A stretch of DNA of 64,000 nucleotides from Lucinisca nassula (GCA_963580285.1 CAUZLF010000718.1:124001-188000); one strand, 5' to 3'. Shown: positions 1-11,139, counted from the first letter of the stretch. Numbers and translations are program-made. Notes: generated from the letters alone by a model not told the origin.

Positions 1-1960
1 AAATTTGACAATTTTTACCACAAAAAATGCATGGTTGACGTCATGACATTACCTATTCCCGCCATAATGTTATAACACATTTGGTCAGGTGATTTTTAGC
101 TTGCCTGTATGAAGTACATGGAGAGCTATTGTTGTCACCTCGGATGGCGTGCGTGTGCGCATTCCCGTCACACTTCGTTCAAGTTTTTCAAATGCTTATA
201 TCTCAACAGTCACTCATCACAGAGCACTCATATTTGGAACTTTAGTACCTGGGAGGGTCTTCTGATGTTCAAAGAGAACAGACCCCTGGGGTCGAGCCCC
301 TGGGTGGGGCTAGGGGTCAAAATCTAGAACACCTATGTAATACTGTGTTAAAGTTTATGAAATGCTTATATCTCAGCAGTCACTCATCACAAAGCATTCA
401 TATTTACAACTTGGATACCTGGGAGTGTCTTCTGAGATTCCAAGACAACACACCCCTGGGTTCATGCTTGGGAGTGGGGATGGGGTGGGGCTAGGGGTCA
501 AAATCTAGGACAACTTTGTAATTTGTTGTATACCTTTCCCTTATGCTAACAAGTTATGGACAGAATTGGTTATACATCAGCCAATCAAGTGACATTGGTT
601 CAAGTGTATAAGAGTGAAGGTCATGGTGGCCTACATTTCACGGTCCACTGATTTTGCCTTATATCTTGAAGACTATTTGTTGGAGAAATGTCATACCTGG
701 GATATTAGTTCCATGTGACGCCACGATTGACTTCAAAATATATCTAGGTCAGTGTGACCTATATTTCATGGTTCAGTGATTTTGCCTATTATCTCGAATA
801 CTATTTGACGGAGAAATGTCATACCTGGATTATTAGTTCCATGGGACCTGATAATTGACTTCAAAATATATCTAGGTCACTGTGACCTATATTTCATGGT
901 TCAGTGATTTTGCCTTTTATCTCGAATACTATTTGACAGAGAAATGTCATACCTGGATTATGAGTTCCATGTGACCCGATAATTGACTGCAAAATATATC
1001 TAGGTCACTGTGACCTATATTTCATGGTTCAGTGATTTTGCCTTTTATCTCGAATACTATTTGATGGAAAAATGTCATACCTGGGTAATTAGTTCCATGT
1101 GACTCCCATGATTGACCTCAAAATATAGCTAGGTCAGTGTGACCTATATTTCATGGTTCAGTGATTTTGCCTATTATCTTGAATACCATTTGATGGAGAA
1201 ATGTCATACGTGGGTTATTAGTCCCATGTGACCCCATGCTTGACCTCAAAATGTGTCTAGGTCACTGTGACCTATATTTCACGGTTCAGTGATTTTGTCA
1301 TTTATCTTGAATACTATTTGATGAAGAAATGTTACACCTGGATTATTTATTCCATGTGACCCAATTATTGATCACAAACTAAATCCAGGCCATTGTGACC
1401 TATATTTCATGGTTCAGTGATTTTCCCTATTATCTTGATTACTATTTGATGGAGGAATGTCAAATCTGGGTTATTATTTCCATGTGATCCCATGATTTAC
1501 CTCAAAATAGATCAAGGTCAGTGTGACCTATATTTCATGGTTCAGTGATTTTGCCTATTATCTTGAATACTTTTACATGAAGAAACGTCATACCTGGATT
1601 ATTTATTCCATGTGACCCCGTGATTGACCTCGAAATTATATCTTGGTCAGTGTGACCTAAATTTCATGATTCAGTAACTGTGCCAAATATTTTGAATATT
1701 ATTTTTTTTAGAAACTTCAATCCTGAATTTTAAGTTCCATGTGACCAGATGATTGACATAGAAATATATCTAGGTCAGTATGACCTATTTTCATGGTTCA
1801 TTGATTTTGCCTTATAATTCATACACAATGTGATTATGAAATGTAATATCTGGCATATATGTTCCATGTGACCTGATCATTGACCTCAAAATGTATCTAG
1901 GTGTGTGTGACCTATATTTCATGGTTCAGTAATTTTACCTTATATCTTTAAGGCGCGAAG
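1..1960. repeat. Interspersed element with a 128-bp tandem array
   Basis: The left part (about 60-520) holds two diverged copies of a unit with 'cagtcactcatcaca' and 'cccctgggt'. From about 600 a unit of 127-129 bp is repeated about eleven times. Nearly every unit contains an AGGTCA/TGACCT palindrome followed by 'atatttcatggttcagtga'. The reverse complement of about 60-760, with only two units, lies at 33776-34560, so this is a dispersed element whose internal array has expanded here. No coding sequence is supported. Class is unknown. Confidence 0.8.
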
Positions 1961-2279
1961 CAGGCGAGCTATGCTGTCATGCAACAGCTCTTGTTATTAC
2001 ATGAAGTTATCCACTGCTTACCAATGACGTCATATGATAAAACAAAATATTACCCTTTTATGGAGGAGCTCATTTTGCAGGATAGTTGCTTCCCTCATAA
2101 AACTGGCAGAAAAAAATGTCATGCATATCCCTTATCTCCTTAGTACATTTCATTTTCCATGCAATGGCTTAGAGAACTCCTGGGAGTATTTTTTTCCTTA
2201 CCATGATTTTATGGAATATATTTCCATGCCACTGCTTCAGGGTATGGGGTAAGTGGGTGGGGTGAGGGGGACTTTAGTT
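1961..2279. other. Intergenic/intronic sequence, nothing recognised
   Basis: I see no exon, RNA gene or repeat family here beyond ordinary AT-rich sequence. If RCC1L continues to the left this is intron. A GT-rich purine stretch lies at about 2243-2275. Confidence 0.4.
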
Positions 2280-2632
2280 TTGCCATGGTAAACCATGGAG
2301 TACTTTTCCATGCCCTGGATTTTGGAAGTATTTTTCAATGCCATGACTTTTGGGAGTATTTTTTCCTTGCCATGGTTTTAGGGAATACTTTTTCCATGCG
2401 ATGGTTTGGGGGTGGGTACTTTTTCATGTCATGGTTTAAGGGTGTATTTTCCATGCCATGAATTTATTGAGTATTTTTGCATGCCATGGTTTTAGGAAGT
2501 ATTTTTCTAAGGCATGGTTTGGGAGAGTACATTTCCATGCCATGGTTTTAGGGAGTACTTCTTCAAGCAATGGTTTAAGAGAGTACTTTTCCATGCCATG
2601 CTTTTTGTAATTCTCCATGCCATGGTTTTCAT
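2280..2632. repeat. Degenerate minisatellite (CCATGCCATGG unit)
   Basis: About a dozen degenerate units of roughly 28-32 bp built on 'ccatgccatggtttta' and 'gggagtactttt'. The array ends about 7 bases from the RCC1L exon 3 splice donor at 2637-2638. Minus-strand translation stays open through much of it, but the protein is only the repeat translated and is not supported as coding. Confidence 0.85.
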
Positions 2633-2638
2633 ACTTAC

Positions 2639-2767
2639 CACCTTCATCTGTTAAGAAGAAACTGTGAGCTCTCCCACAGGACACTTGTTTAACTGACTTG
2701 TGACTGCTGTTAGCCTGCAAAGGAAGATCTATTCTTGCTGGCACTATCAGATAGTCTAGTAGTCGAC
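2639..2767 (-). CDS. RCC1L: RCC1L coding exon 3 (partial gene)
   Basis: Minus-strand exon of 129 bp encoding the end of one RCC1 repeat and the start of the next. The diagnostic stretch is 'VKQVSCGRAHSFFLTDEG', the classic RCC1 signature (C-G-x-x-H-S/T). It is preceded by 'VPARIDLPLQ', which resembles the same segment of vertebrate RCC1L. The acceptor is 'ttttcag' before 2767 and the donor is GTAAGT at 2638-2633. Both borders are phase 1, so the exon joins exon 2 in frame. RCC1L is a mitochondrial inner-membrane beta-propeller protein linked to mitoribosome assembly and OPA1-related exchange activity (family knowledge). The donor side is immediately followed by a minisatellite. The next exon is not in the window. 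Confidence 0.85.
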
Positions 2768-2769
2768 CT

Positions 2770-2960
2770 GAAAAAGTCAGTGACATTATGAAAATATGCC
2801 TATACATATACATTGTAAATTTTACCACCGAAAAAACAACAATTTCAGATGAAAAATTGCGATATTTTTCTTATTTCTGTTCAAAATATAGATTGTGGGT
2901 ACGCCTCAATGAGGCGGTTTTAACCAGTACCCACAATCTATATTTTACAGCAGAAATTAA
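2770..2960. mobile_element. MITE with GAGGCGGTTNTAAC palindrome (family C)
   Basis: Contains the end motif 'gaaaatatgcctata' and a central palindrome with 'gattgtgggta', 'gcctcaatgaggcgg' and 'tacccacaatc'. The same palindrome occurs near 8470-8525, 9507-9577, 33358-33420 and 35515-35578. No coding capacity. Its left end lies 3 bp from the RCC1L exon 3 acceptor. Confidence 0.7.
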
Positions 2961-4370
2961 AACAAGAGGGCCCAGAGGGCCCTGAATCGCTCACCTGAGT
3001 ATCAGTGTCTCTAGTGCATTCTTGGCCCAAGGGCTATAATTTGAATAAACTTGGTAGCGGTCCACTAGATAAGGCTTCAGACCAAATGTCAAAGACCTGG
3101 GCCTGGTTTCAGAAAAGAAGATTTTTAGAGGAATTCCCTATATAAGCCTATGTAAAACCAGCGGGTCCTGGCGTGTGGGCATTTTTGGCGCCAGGGCTAT
3201 AATTTGACCAATCTCAGCAGAGGTTCACTAGTTCAAGCTTCACACCAGATAACCAAGACCTGGGCCTTCTGGTTTTGGACAAGAAGATTTTTAAAGGTTT
3301 TTTCCTATATATGCCTATGTAAAACTAGTGGGTCCCAGCGCAGGGACAATTTTGGCCCAAAGGCTATAATTGAACAATCTTGGTAGAGGTCCATTAGATG
3401 AAGCTTCATACCAAATATCAAAGACCTGGGCCTGGCGGTTTCAGAGAAGATTTTCTAAAGATTTTCCCAACATATATAAGCCTATGTAAAACCAAAGGGC
3501 CCCGGGGCGGGGGCATTTTTGGCCACAGCACTATAATTTGAACAATCTTGGTTAGGCTCCCCTAGATGAAGCTTCATACCAAATAGCAAAGACCTGGGCT
3601 TTGCGGTATCAGAGAAGAAGATTTTTAAAGATTTTCCCTATATAAGCCCATGTTAAAACAAAGGGCCCCGGGGCTGGGGCATTGTTGGCCCCAGCACTAT
3701 AATTTGAACAATCTTGGTAGAGGTCCACTAGATGAAGCTTCAAACCTGATATCAAAGATCTGGGCCTTGCGGTTTCAGAGAAGAAGATTTTTAAAGATTT
3801 TCCCTATATAAGCCCATGTAAAACCAAAGGGCCCCGGGGTGGGGGCATTTTTGGCCCCAGCACTATAATTTGAACAATCTTGGTAGGGGTCCACTAGATG
3901 AAGCTTCAAACCAAATATCAAAGATCTGGGCCTTGCGGTTTCAGAGAAGAAGATTTTTAAAGATTTTCCCCATATAAGCCCATGTAAAACCAAAGGGCCC
4001 TGGAGCGGGGGCATTTTTCACCCAAGCACTATAATTTGAACAATCTTGGTAGAGGGCCATTAGATGAAGCTTCATATCAAATATCAAAGACCTGGGCCTT
4101 GTGGTTTCAGAGAAGAAGATTTTTTAAGTTTTTGGTGAAAAAAATCTATTTTTGGCTCCTGTGACCTAGATTTGCAATGGACCGGAACCATTTGAACAAC
4201 TTTGAAAGGGGACCACCTAAGGATCATTCCTGTGAAGTTTGGTCTAAATCAGATCAGTGGTTTAGGAGGAGATGTCGTTTGAAGAAAAAGTTTACGGACG
4301 CACGCACGCACGGACGACAGACAAAAAGTGATCCCAAAAGCTCACCTTGTCACTACGTGACAGGTGAGCT
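2961..4370. repeat. 166-bp-unit array element, type A (copy 1)
   Basis: Starts 'aacaagagggcccagagggc' with 'cgctcacctga' and ends with 'caggtgagct'. Between them are about seven tandem units with 'ctataatttgaacaatcttgg', 'gatgaagcttcata', 'caaagacctgggcc' and 'ggtttcagagaagaagat'. It closes with a unique tail containing 'acgcacgcacgcac' and 'gacaaaaagtgatccc'. Shares start, unit and tail with 5636-6680 and 17524-19825, so it is a dispersed element with a variable-number internal array. Short reading frames inside are translated repeat. Confidence 0.85.
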
Positions 4371-4376
4371 AAAAAA

Positions 4377-4520
4377 GAGTGAGTGAGAGAGTGTTTGAGT
4401 TTTACATCCCACCAACAGTTATGGTCATACGGAGACAGGACCTTGGTTTAAAGACTCATCCAAAAGTCTAGAGAAGCCCGGGATCGATCCTGCTTTACAA
4501 GGCGAGTAGCGTAACCACTA
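4377..4520 (-). mobile_element. tRNA-Thr-derived SINE
   Basis: Minus orientation. Read on that strand it begins 'gcctccgtggtgtagtggtt' (A box) and has a B box 'ggatcgatcccgg', followed by a body ending in (actc)n. The anticodon-arm region resembles tRNA-Thr(UGU), better seen in the copy at 33691. It has inserted just after the end of the type A array. Flanking 'aaaaaga' on both sides may be the target duplication. Confidence 0.8.
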
Positions 4521-5635
4521 CACCACGGAGGCTTTTAAATTAGAAAAAGAAGGTTTATGTAAACCCCAGTTTTACTACATAAAAGTGGGGTTCAAGGGGG
4601 TCAGAATTATATAGGCGTGTTTTCATGATGAATACGAAGCCGTGCAAGAAACAATCTACCAGACATGTACATGTACTCAGATCAGCCTGCACCTACCCAC
4701 CGTCTGATCAGTCTTTGCTCATCACATGAGACATCAACAGGCAGAGAGACAAAATACTGTGTTTGTATAAGTAGGTTGCTTGGAGTCTTAGCCTGACGCA
4801 CAAGCCTTATTGTTTATTGTTACAAATGTAGGTCATGTGCATATGTACATGTATGTTTTCCTGCTGAGATAACATCCAAACAGCATTCAGTGGCATAGCC
4901 AGAAGCCAATTCCATACTGAGTAAATCTAAAAAATATCCTATTCCTCTGGGAAGTAAGGGATGCTACTCTTAAAGGAAAAAAATTGTGCTTAGTATGCAA
5001 TATAAAGGAAAATGCTTAGTTTTCTATATGAGTCCTCTGTTATATTTTTCATTGCCTATCTGCATAGTACATAATAAGCATTTCACGTTTGGCATTTATA
5101 CTAAGCCTTGAGACATGGATCAGATTGTCTACTTTGTTGTCTGCCTGTCACTTTAAAAGTCATTGTTGCAAACAGTGTGGACCCTGATCAGACTGCTCTA
5201 GAAGCCTGTATGCAAAAATATTTCTTAATCTTTAAGATGCCATAAAAAACTGCATCTGAAAATGTTGTCTGTTTATGTCGTCTGCTGATTTTTTTTTTAA
5301 CTTTTCAAAGGTATTTTTGCTAAAGGAGCAGTCTGATCTGGGTCCACACTGTTTGCAAAAATCACTTTTAAAGTTACCAGCAGACGACAAAACTGACGAC
5401 AATTGTTGTGATTGGCATGTTACGGGTTAAAATGTTGCAAGAAGATAGCAGAAGACATAAACAGATGACATTTTTAGATGCAGGTTTTTTTGGTATTTTA
5501 ACCCATTATAGGCGGGAAAACCCTAAAGGGGTACCTTGACAAACAGTGCAGGCCCAGATCAGACGCCGCAAAACGCGGCTTCTGATCAGGGCCTGCACTA
5601 TTTGCTAACAGAATTTTCAGTCAAGAAATAGAATA
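4521..5635. other. Intron of RCC1L with small palindromic repeats
   Basis: No exon recognised. Remnants of the GATCAGA palindrome module occur near 5165-5210 and 5328-5355. A better copy is at 5537-5600, with 'gacaaacagtgcaggccc' answered by 'gggcctgcactatttg'. The flanking 'ttaacccatt' suggests a MITE edge at about 5499. Confidence 0.6.
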
Positions 5636-6680
5636 AACAAGAGGGCCATGATGGCCCTGGATCGCCCACCTGATCCATAGAGTAACAAGTGGGCCTCGGG
5701 GAGGGCCCTTATTGACCCTAGGGTTATAATGTGCATAATGTTGAGGGAGGTCTAAAAAGGTGAAGCTTCATACCAAATATCAACAAAGGCTATAATTTGA
5801 ACAACCTTGGCAAAGATCCACTAGATGAAGCTACACACCAAATATCAAAGACCTTGGCCTTGCGGTTTCAGAGAAGAAGATTTTTTTTTTAAGATTTTCC
5901 CTATATAAGCCTATGTAAAACCAAAGGGCCCCTAGGGGCATTTTTGGCCCCAGCACTACATAAGCCTGTGTAAAACCAAATAGCCCCGGGGCGGGGGCAT
6001 TTTTGGCCTGAGGGCTATAATTTGAACAATCTTGGTAGAGGTCCACTAGATGAAGCTCCATACCAAGTATCAAAGACATGGGCCTTGCAGTTTCAGAGAA
6101 GATTTTTAAAGATTTCCCTATATAAGTCTATGTATAACCAAAGGGTCTCGGGGCGGGGGCATTTTTGGCCCCAGGGCTATAACTTGAACAATCTTGATAG
6201 AGGTCCACTAGATGAAATTTCGCACCAAATATCAAAGACCTAGGCCATGTGGTTTCAAAGAAGAAGATTTTAAAAGATTTTCCCTATATAAGTCTATGTA
6301 AAACCGAAGGGCCACGAGGCAGGGGCATTTTTGGTCTCAGGGCTATAATTTGAACAATCTTGGTAGGGGTCCACTAGATGAAGCTTCATACCAAATATCA
6401 AAGACCTGGGCCTTGCGGTTTCAGAGAAGATTTTTTAAGTTTTCGGTGAAAAAAATCTATTTTTGGCTCCTGTGACCTATATGTGCAACGGACCGGAACC
6501 ATTGGAACAACTTTGAAAGGGGACTACCTAAGGATCATTCCTGTGTAGTTTGGTCAAAATCGGATCAGTGGTTTAGGAGGAGATGTCGTTCGAAGAAATT
6601 GTTTACGCACGCACGCACGACGGACGACGGACAAAAAGTGATCCCAAAAGCTCCCCTCGTCACTATGTGACGGTGAGCTA
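5636..6680. repeat. 166-bp-unit array element, type A (copy 2)
   Basis: Same start (aacaagagggcc, cgcccacctga) and same end (gtgacggtgagct) as the element at 2961, with about five units, some truncated. It lies in the RCC1L intron between exons 2 and 3, in the same orientation as copy 1. Confidence 0.85.
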
Positions 6681-6792
6681 AAAAAACAAAGTATATGCCT
6701 GACACCCCTTATATTACAAATGAACTTGTCCAACATGTGGCAGTGGAAGGGTCCACTAGCATACAATGGGTTAAGGACTAATGTGTTCTCAC

Positions 6793-7020
6793 CTGACTTT
6801 CTAGGGAACTCATGCAATCCAAGCTGTGAGTCTGTATTAATCCCTGTTCCAAACACGTAATATTTCCTGTTCTGCTTTAAGGCAAACAAAGTAAAACCAA
6901 ATCCACAGGCTACGTCATAGACCTCAAAGTGATTCTCATCCATAAATCTGAGTCGGGCTGGTCGGTTCTGTTTCAAAATCAATCCTTGATGTTTTTCGGG
7001 TTTCAGGTAAGATTTCACAC
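6793..7020 (-). CDS. RCC1L: RCC1L coding exon 2
   Basis: Minus-strand exon of 228 bp. The acceptor is 'gatgacag' before 7020; the donor is G|GTGAGA with GT at 6792-6791. The translation includes 'VACGFGFTLFAL' and 'VFGTGINTDSQLG', which are RCC1 propeller-blade motifs (xxCGxxF/HT..., then G-x-N-x-x-x-Q-L-G) and match the RCC1L order. Joined to exon 1 through a phase-1 Gly codon it gives 'GALG' followed by 'VKSYLKPEK', an uninterrupted frame. The exon start is set by phase and the AG, not by the ATG slightly upstream. Confidence 0.88.
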
Positions 7021-7245
7021 CTGTCATCAAAATTATTTAAACATTCTAGAATAAATTTTCAAAGCAATGCCTGTCAAAGTAATGATTCTACATACAGAGG
7101 ACTCCTGCTATAACAACCCTATTTGTTCCCTTATAATTTGCTGTTATAGCGAATTTGCCGCTGTAAAGAATCCTAATAAGGAATAGTATAATAGGTAATA
7201 CAGGACTTTCTTCCTTGATTAATTGTTTCTTGATTTTTTCTTGAT
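7021..7245. other. RCC1L intron, weak repeat remnant
   Basis: Contains an imperfect inverted repeat around 'ctgctataacaac' and 'gttatagcgaatt', a fragment also hinted at near 8255-8300. No coding signal. Confidence 0.35.
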
Positions 7246-7600
7246 TTCAGGCTTTTTAGATTTTGATTTTTCCTCCCATATTGTGTTTAAAATGATTATT
7301 GAACACTTATCCTCTGAATAAAATTATTTTGCTACACCCATTCCTGCCCATTCACCAATCAAATTATTTGATATAATGTATTCGAGGCACAAACTGCATT
7401 ACAAACAGTGTAGATCATGATCAGATGGCCATCTGATCTGGATCTACACTGTTTGCAAAGGTAATGGTTGTCATGTACAGCAGGATGAGGGTTAAGGCTG
7501 CAAAATCAGGTCTTTCAGGCTTTGAAAAGCTTGGTCAGTATCAGGCCTGCAAGAATCCCCGGGCTTGGCAAAGTAGATTGGGCTCCATGGTGCTTCCACG
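7246..7600. mobile_element. TTAACCCTTRTCCTGCTG-type MITE plus SINE edge
   Basis: Holds 'gaacacttatcctctgaat' at one end and 'acagcaggatgagggttaa' at the other, with the central palindrome 'aaacagtgtagatc' / 'gatctacactgtttg'. This stretch including flanks is the reverse complement of about 10640-11010, so the unit moved or duplicated with more than the MITE itself. Confidence 0.7.
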
Positions 7601-7769
7601 CGTGCCAACAAGGCGATTCTAACAAATATCCAAAACATTTGTTTCTTGGAGAATTAAATAATTACAATATCTTGTATATATATATATATGCGCTGATGTT
7701 GTTTATTTTTACGTATAATTTACTTGTTTCGGGACAGTTTTCTTCATTTACATATATATATATATGTTT

Positions 7770-8235
7770 GTTTGAATTGAGTTCAAATGTCTCTGTCAAC
7801 ACGATTAAGGTCATTTTGGAGATGCTGCTTCCAATTTTGTGGGACTTCTAAGCGGTTTACCAGTACTCATGTGTGGTCAGTTTCAGCTCTGCCTTGGAGT
7901 ACTGTGCAGCCCAATCTATTTCTCCAAGCACTGATTTGTTTGTTTGATTTGAGGTTTAACGTCCCCGACAACACTGTAAAGGTCATTTTGGAGACGTTGC
8001 TTCCAATTTTGTGGGACTTTTACCCGTCTTGAGATGAAATGACATCTCAAGACCTGTCGCCCAATGAAACAAAGGTTTATAAGCATGGACGGGCTGACTC
8101 CCACCATTTTGCCCGGGCAGGCTTAGATCCTCTAAGTGGCTTACCAGTACTCGTGTGCGGGTCGGTTTCAGCTCTGCCTGGAAGCATCTTCAGGCCAAAT
8201 ATTTCTTCAAGCCCCTATGGGTGGGGGCCGTCTCC
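7770..8235 (-). mobile_element. (CAAA)n-tailed SINE, two partial copies
   Basis: Two copies of the family seen intact at 42645-42938, here reversed. The first (about 7770-7925) is broken; the second (about 7935-8235) is nearly full length. Shared words are 'gaggtttaacgtcccc', 'ttccaattttgtgggact' and 'ggcttagatcctctaag'. The preceding 7675-7770 holds two short (TA)n tracts. Confidence 0.75.
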
Positions 8236-8369
8236 AAGCGCTGATGTTGAAATTGTTGTTATAACATGTTTTGTCGAATGTCGGTTTAAGAGGGGGTTGA
8301 CTGTATTAGCCATAATTAGCCCACATGCTCTAATACTAATACAAATAAGTGACATCATCATGGGAACAA

Positions 8370-8650
8370 GTCTGTGAAATGACCACCCCCTTGAACCCCA
8401 CTTTATATACAGAAAACTGGGTTTTCGAGGGTTAACTATATTTTTTAATTACTGCTCGGAGACATAGGTTGTGGGTACTCATTAGAACCACCTCAATGAG
8501 GCCTCTACCGAGCACCCACAACCTATAGTTGGTGTAAATAAAAAAATATCACTAATTTTCATCAGAAAAGTAGCCATTTTTGAGATAAGGAAAAAATGCA
8601 TTAGTCGCACGGGTTTGTTATAGTAATTTATCATATGACGTCTCGTCTGA
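8370..8650. mobile_element. MITE family C copy
   Basis: Contains 'gggaacaagtctgtgaaatg', an inner hairpin 'aaccccactttatata' / 'gaaaactgggtttt', and the central palindrome 'tgtgggtactcattagaacc' with its complement. The same layout occurs at 9340-9650 and 33240-33545. Confidence 0.7.
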
Positions 8651-8720
8651 GAGTGTAATAATGCCATGTAATAAACACGTTTTAAAAGTCATATGATAAA
8701 TAGAATCTTACATTCGTGTT

Positions 8721-8830
8721 CATGTATTATTGAATTTATTAAACTTGTTGAGGAAAAGGGATAAAATGCGAGGAAAGCCTCGCATTTTATCCCTTTTCCT
8801 CAACTTGTTTAATAAATTCAATAATACATG
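8721..8830. repeat. Near-perfect 110-bp inverted repeat
   Basis: Two 55-base arms meet at 8775/8776 with almost no loop ('gcgaggaa|agcctcgc'). By eye only a 2-base difference in the arms plus the centre break the symmetry. Weaker symmetry continues outward ('atcttaca' / 'tgtaagat'). Likely a small palindromic MITE or a recent head-to-head duplication. Confidence 0.9.
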
Positions 8831-8897
8831 GGAACTCCTGTAAGATCCTCTATGTCAATTAAGCATAGCCTCAGATAAGGAGGCGTAATAAAAATTA

Positions 8898-9110
8898 TTA
8901 ACCCTTATCTTGCTGTTCACGACAACCCCTATCTTTGAAAACAGTGTAGATCCAGATCAGATGGCTTCTGAAGAAGCCATCTGATCAGGATCTACACTGT
9001 TTTGCATTCAGTTTATGAATTTGTAGCAATAAATTACATCATGTAATTTGATTGGTTGATAGACAGAAATGGGTGTGGCTTAAATGAATATTCAGCAAGA
9101 TAAGGGTTAA
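8898..9110. mobile_element. MITE with TTAACCCTTATCTTGCTG termini
   Basis: Terminal inverted repeats 'ttaacccttatcttgctg' and 'cagcaagataagggttaa' enclose a near-perfect palindrome, 'agtgtagatccagatcagat' with its complement. Sister copies lie at 11140, 11672, 13232, 26045 and 32876. Confidence 0.85.
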
Positions 9111-9219
9111 GGGATATCATAAAAATCCTAAAAATACGGTCATCTTGAGAACTTGCTGTAATTCTCCTAAAATTTTAACAATTTTTTTTTTATGATCCAG
9201 CCATGAGTCCAAAAGGTGC

Positions 9220-9300
9220 AGACAGAATGGCAAACAGTGTAGACCCTGAAGGAGCAGTCTGATCTGGGTCTGCACTGTTTGCTTAGGCCTGTCTGTCCCA
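9220..9300. repeat. Palindrome module without TTAACCC ends
   Basis: 'caaacagtgtagaccctga' opposed to 'gatctgggtctgcactgttt'. Same core as the MITEs but with different flanks. Confidence 0.6.
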
Positions 9301-9339
9301 ATACTTAGGATCATTATGGTAAGTGTTGATATTTCTTGT

Positions 9340-9650
9340 CAGAAGTTTATGTTGTGGGTACTTCAAAGAATCGCCTCAATACTTGTTAGAAGCCGGCTTC
9401 ACATCACGTGAACAAGTCCGTGAAATAAAGACTCCCCTAAATCCGACTTTATACAGAGAAAACTGGGGTTTAGGGGGGTAAACATTATTTTCCTTATTTC
9501 TGGGCCAAGACATAGGTTGTGGGTACTCGTTAGAACCGCCTCAATGAGGCGGTTCTAACGAGCACCCAAAACCTATGTTTGGAGTGTAAATGAGAAAAAA
9601 TATCATTTTTGAGGTTTGAAAAATGCACTTTATCACATGGGTGTGTTATC
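9340..9650. mobile_element. MITE family C copy
   Basis: Contains 'tcacgtgaacaagtccgtga', 'aaaactggggtttagg' and a long palindrome at about 9507-9577 around 'gcctcaatgaggc'. It appears nested with or next to a second partial copy starting near 9350. Confidence 0.7.
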
Positions 9651-10408
9651 GTAATGCAGTTGCTCAGTCAGATGTGCATCTGACTGGTGATCAGGAGGAT
9701 ACCTGCATGTGTCGGCAACATTCTTTCATGGAGGCTGATCATGAAATCTTTTCTAGGGTCATTCTCTCCCTTCCCCTGATTAAAGGGCAGTTGTCAGTTT
9801 CTGGCAAAAGAATGTACACTGTACTGGTTAACTGCTTACGTATAAGCCTGCTCAGGAAAAATGTGGATATGTAAACTGACCGGCTCAAAAATGACAAAAA
9901 ATAGTGTTGACTGGGCTGTCAAACTCCAAAACAAAACAAAAACACTTTTTAGAATAGCTTCTATGAGGCAATTCTAATAAGTATCCAGAACATATGTTTA
10001 ATGAAGAAATAAGAAAAATTATGACTTCTTGTCAAGATTCCGTACCTGGAGTTATGAATTCAAAGTGCTGAATGTGTGCAGCGCTAAAAGATCACTCACA
10101 ACATACACATGTATCAATTATTATGCTTTTATGATGAAGTGGGACAAATTGCTGACTTGTGCTATATATATTCAGGGACTTATTATGTTATAACATATTA
10201 CCTATTGGGAAAGTAAGGCCAAAGCAAACAGTGCAGACCCTGATCAGACTGCTCCTGAAGGAGCAGTCTGATCAGGATCTACACTGTTTGCAATTCCATT
10301 AGTATTTTTTTCTTTCAGAAATACAGCAGATCCTCAAGGTGTCCAAATTTTTAGGATTTTCATGGTACATTTCTTATGCCTTCTTTGGACATGTTTGTTT
10401 CATTTGTT
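9651..10408. other. RCC1L intron; one palindrome, no genes
   Basis: A palindrome of the GATCAGA type lies at about 10224-10293 ('gcaaacagtgcagaccctga' and complement). Otherwise nothing recognised. Confidence 0.5.
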
Positions 10409-10695
10409 TGTTTGTTTGATCTGAGGTTTAATGTCCCCATCAACACTGTATAGGTCATTTTGGAGACTTTGCTTCCAATTTTGTGGGACTTTTACCCAAC
10501 ATTGAGGCAAAATTACATCTCAAGCCCTGCCACCCAATGGATCCAAAAGGCTTATATGCATCAGGCGACCTGACCCACAATGCTTTGCCTGGACAGGCTT
10601 AGTCCGTCTAAGTGGTTTTACCAGTACTTGTGTGTGGTCATATTCAGTTCTGCGTGGAAGCACCATGCAGCCCAATCTACTTCTCCAAGCCCGGG
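10409..10695 (-). mobile_element. (CAAA)n-tailed SINE copy
   Basis: Reverse copy of the SINE at 42645. Recognised by 'tttgtttgtttgatctgagg', 'ttccaattttgtgggact' and 'agcaccatgcagcccaat'. Confidence 0.75.
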
Positions 10696-11010
10696 GATTC
10701 TTGCAGGCCTCATACTGGCCAAGCTTTTCAAAGCCTGAAAGACCTGATTTTGCAGCTGCTGTACATGACAACCATTACCTTTGCAAACAGTGTAGATCCA
10801 GATCAGATGACTTCTGAAGAAGCCATCTGATCAGGATCTACACTGTTTGTAAGGCAGTTTGTGCCTCGAATACATTATATCAAATAATTTGATTGGTGAA
10901 TAGGCAGAAATGGGTGTAGCAAAATAATTTTATTCAGAGGATAAGTGTTCAATAGTCATTTTAAACACAAAATAGGAGGAAAAATCAAAATCTAAAAAGC
11001 CTGAAATCAA
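10696..11010. mobile_element. TTAACCC-type MITE, inverted relative to 7246
   Basis: Central palindrome 'cagtgtagatccagatcaga' with its complement near 10788-10852. Flanks match 7246-7560 in reverse complement, including 'tttcaggctttgaaaagctt'-like sequence. Confidence 0.7.
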
Positions 11011-11139
11011 GAAACAATCAAGCCCTAAAAGCCTGAAATCCTGCATATGCCTGAAAAATATGAGGCCTGTCTTGGGACATGTTTGGTTCAACATATCCAA
11101 ACTGGCATAATGAACATACAATTGCAACTGACTGTGTGC

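Noticed and set aside
4177..4386. 69-residue frame with 'DARTHGRQTKSD'
   Set aside because: It is the conserved non-coding tail of the type A array element, present in three copies.
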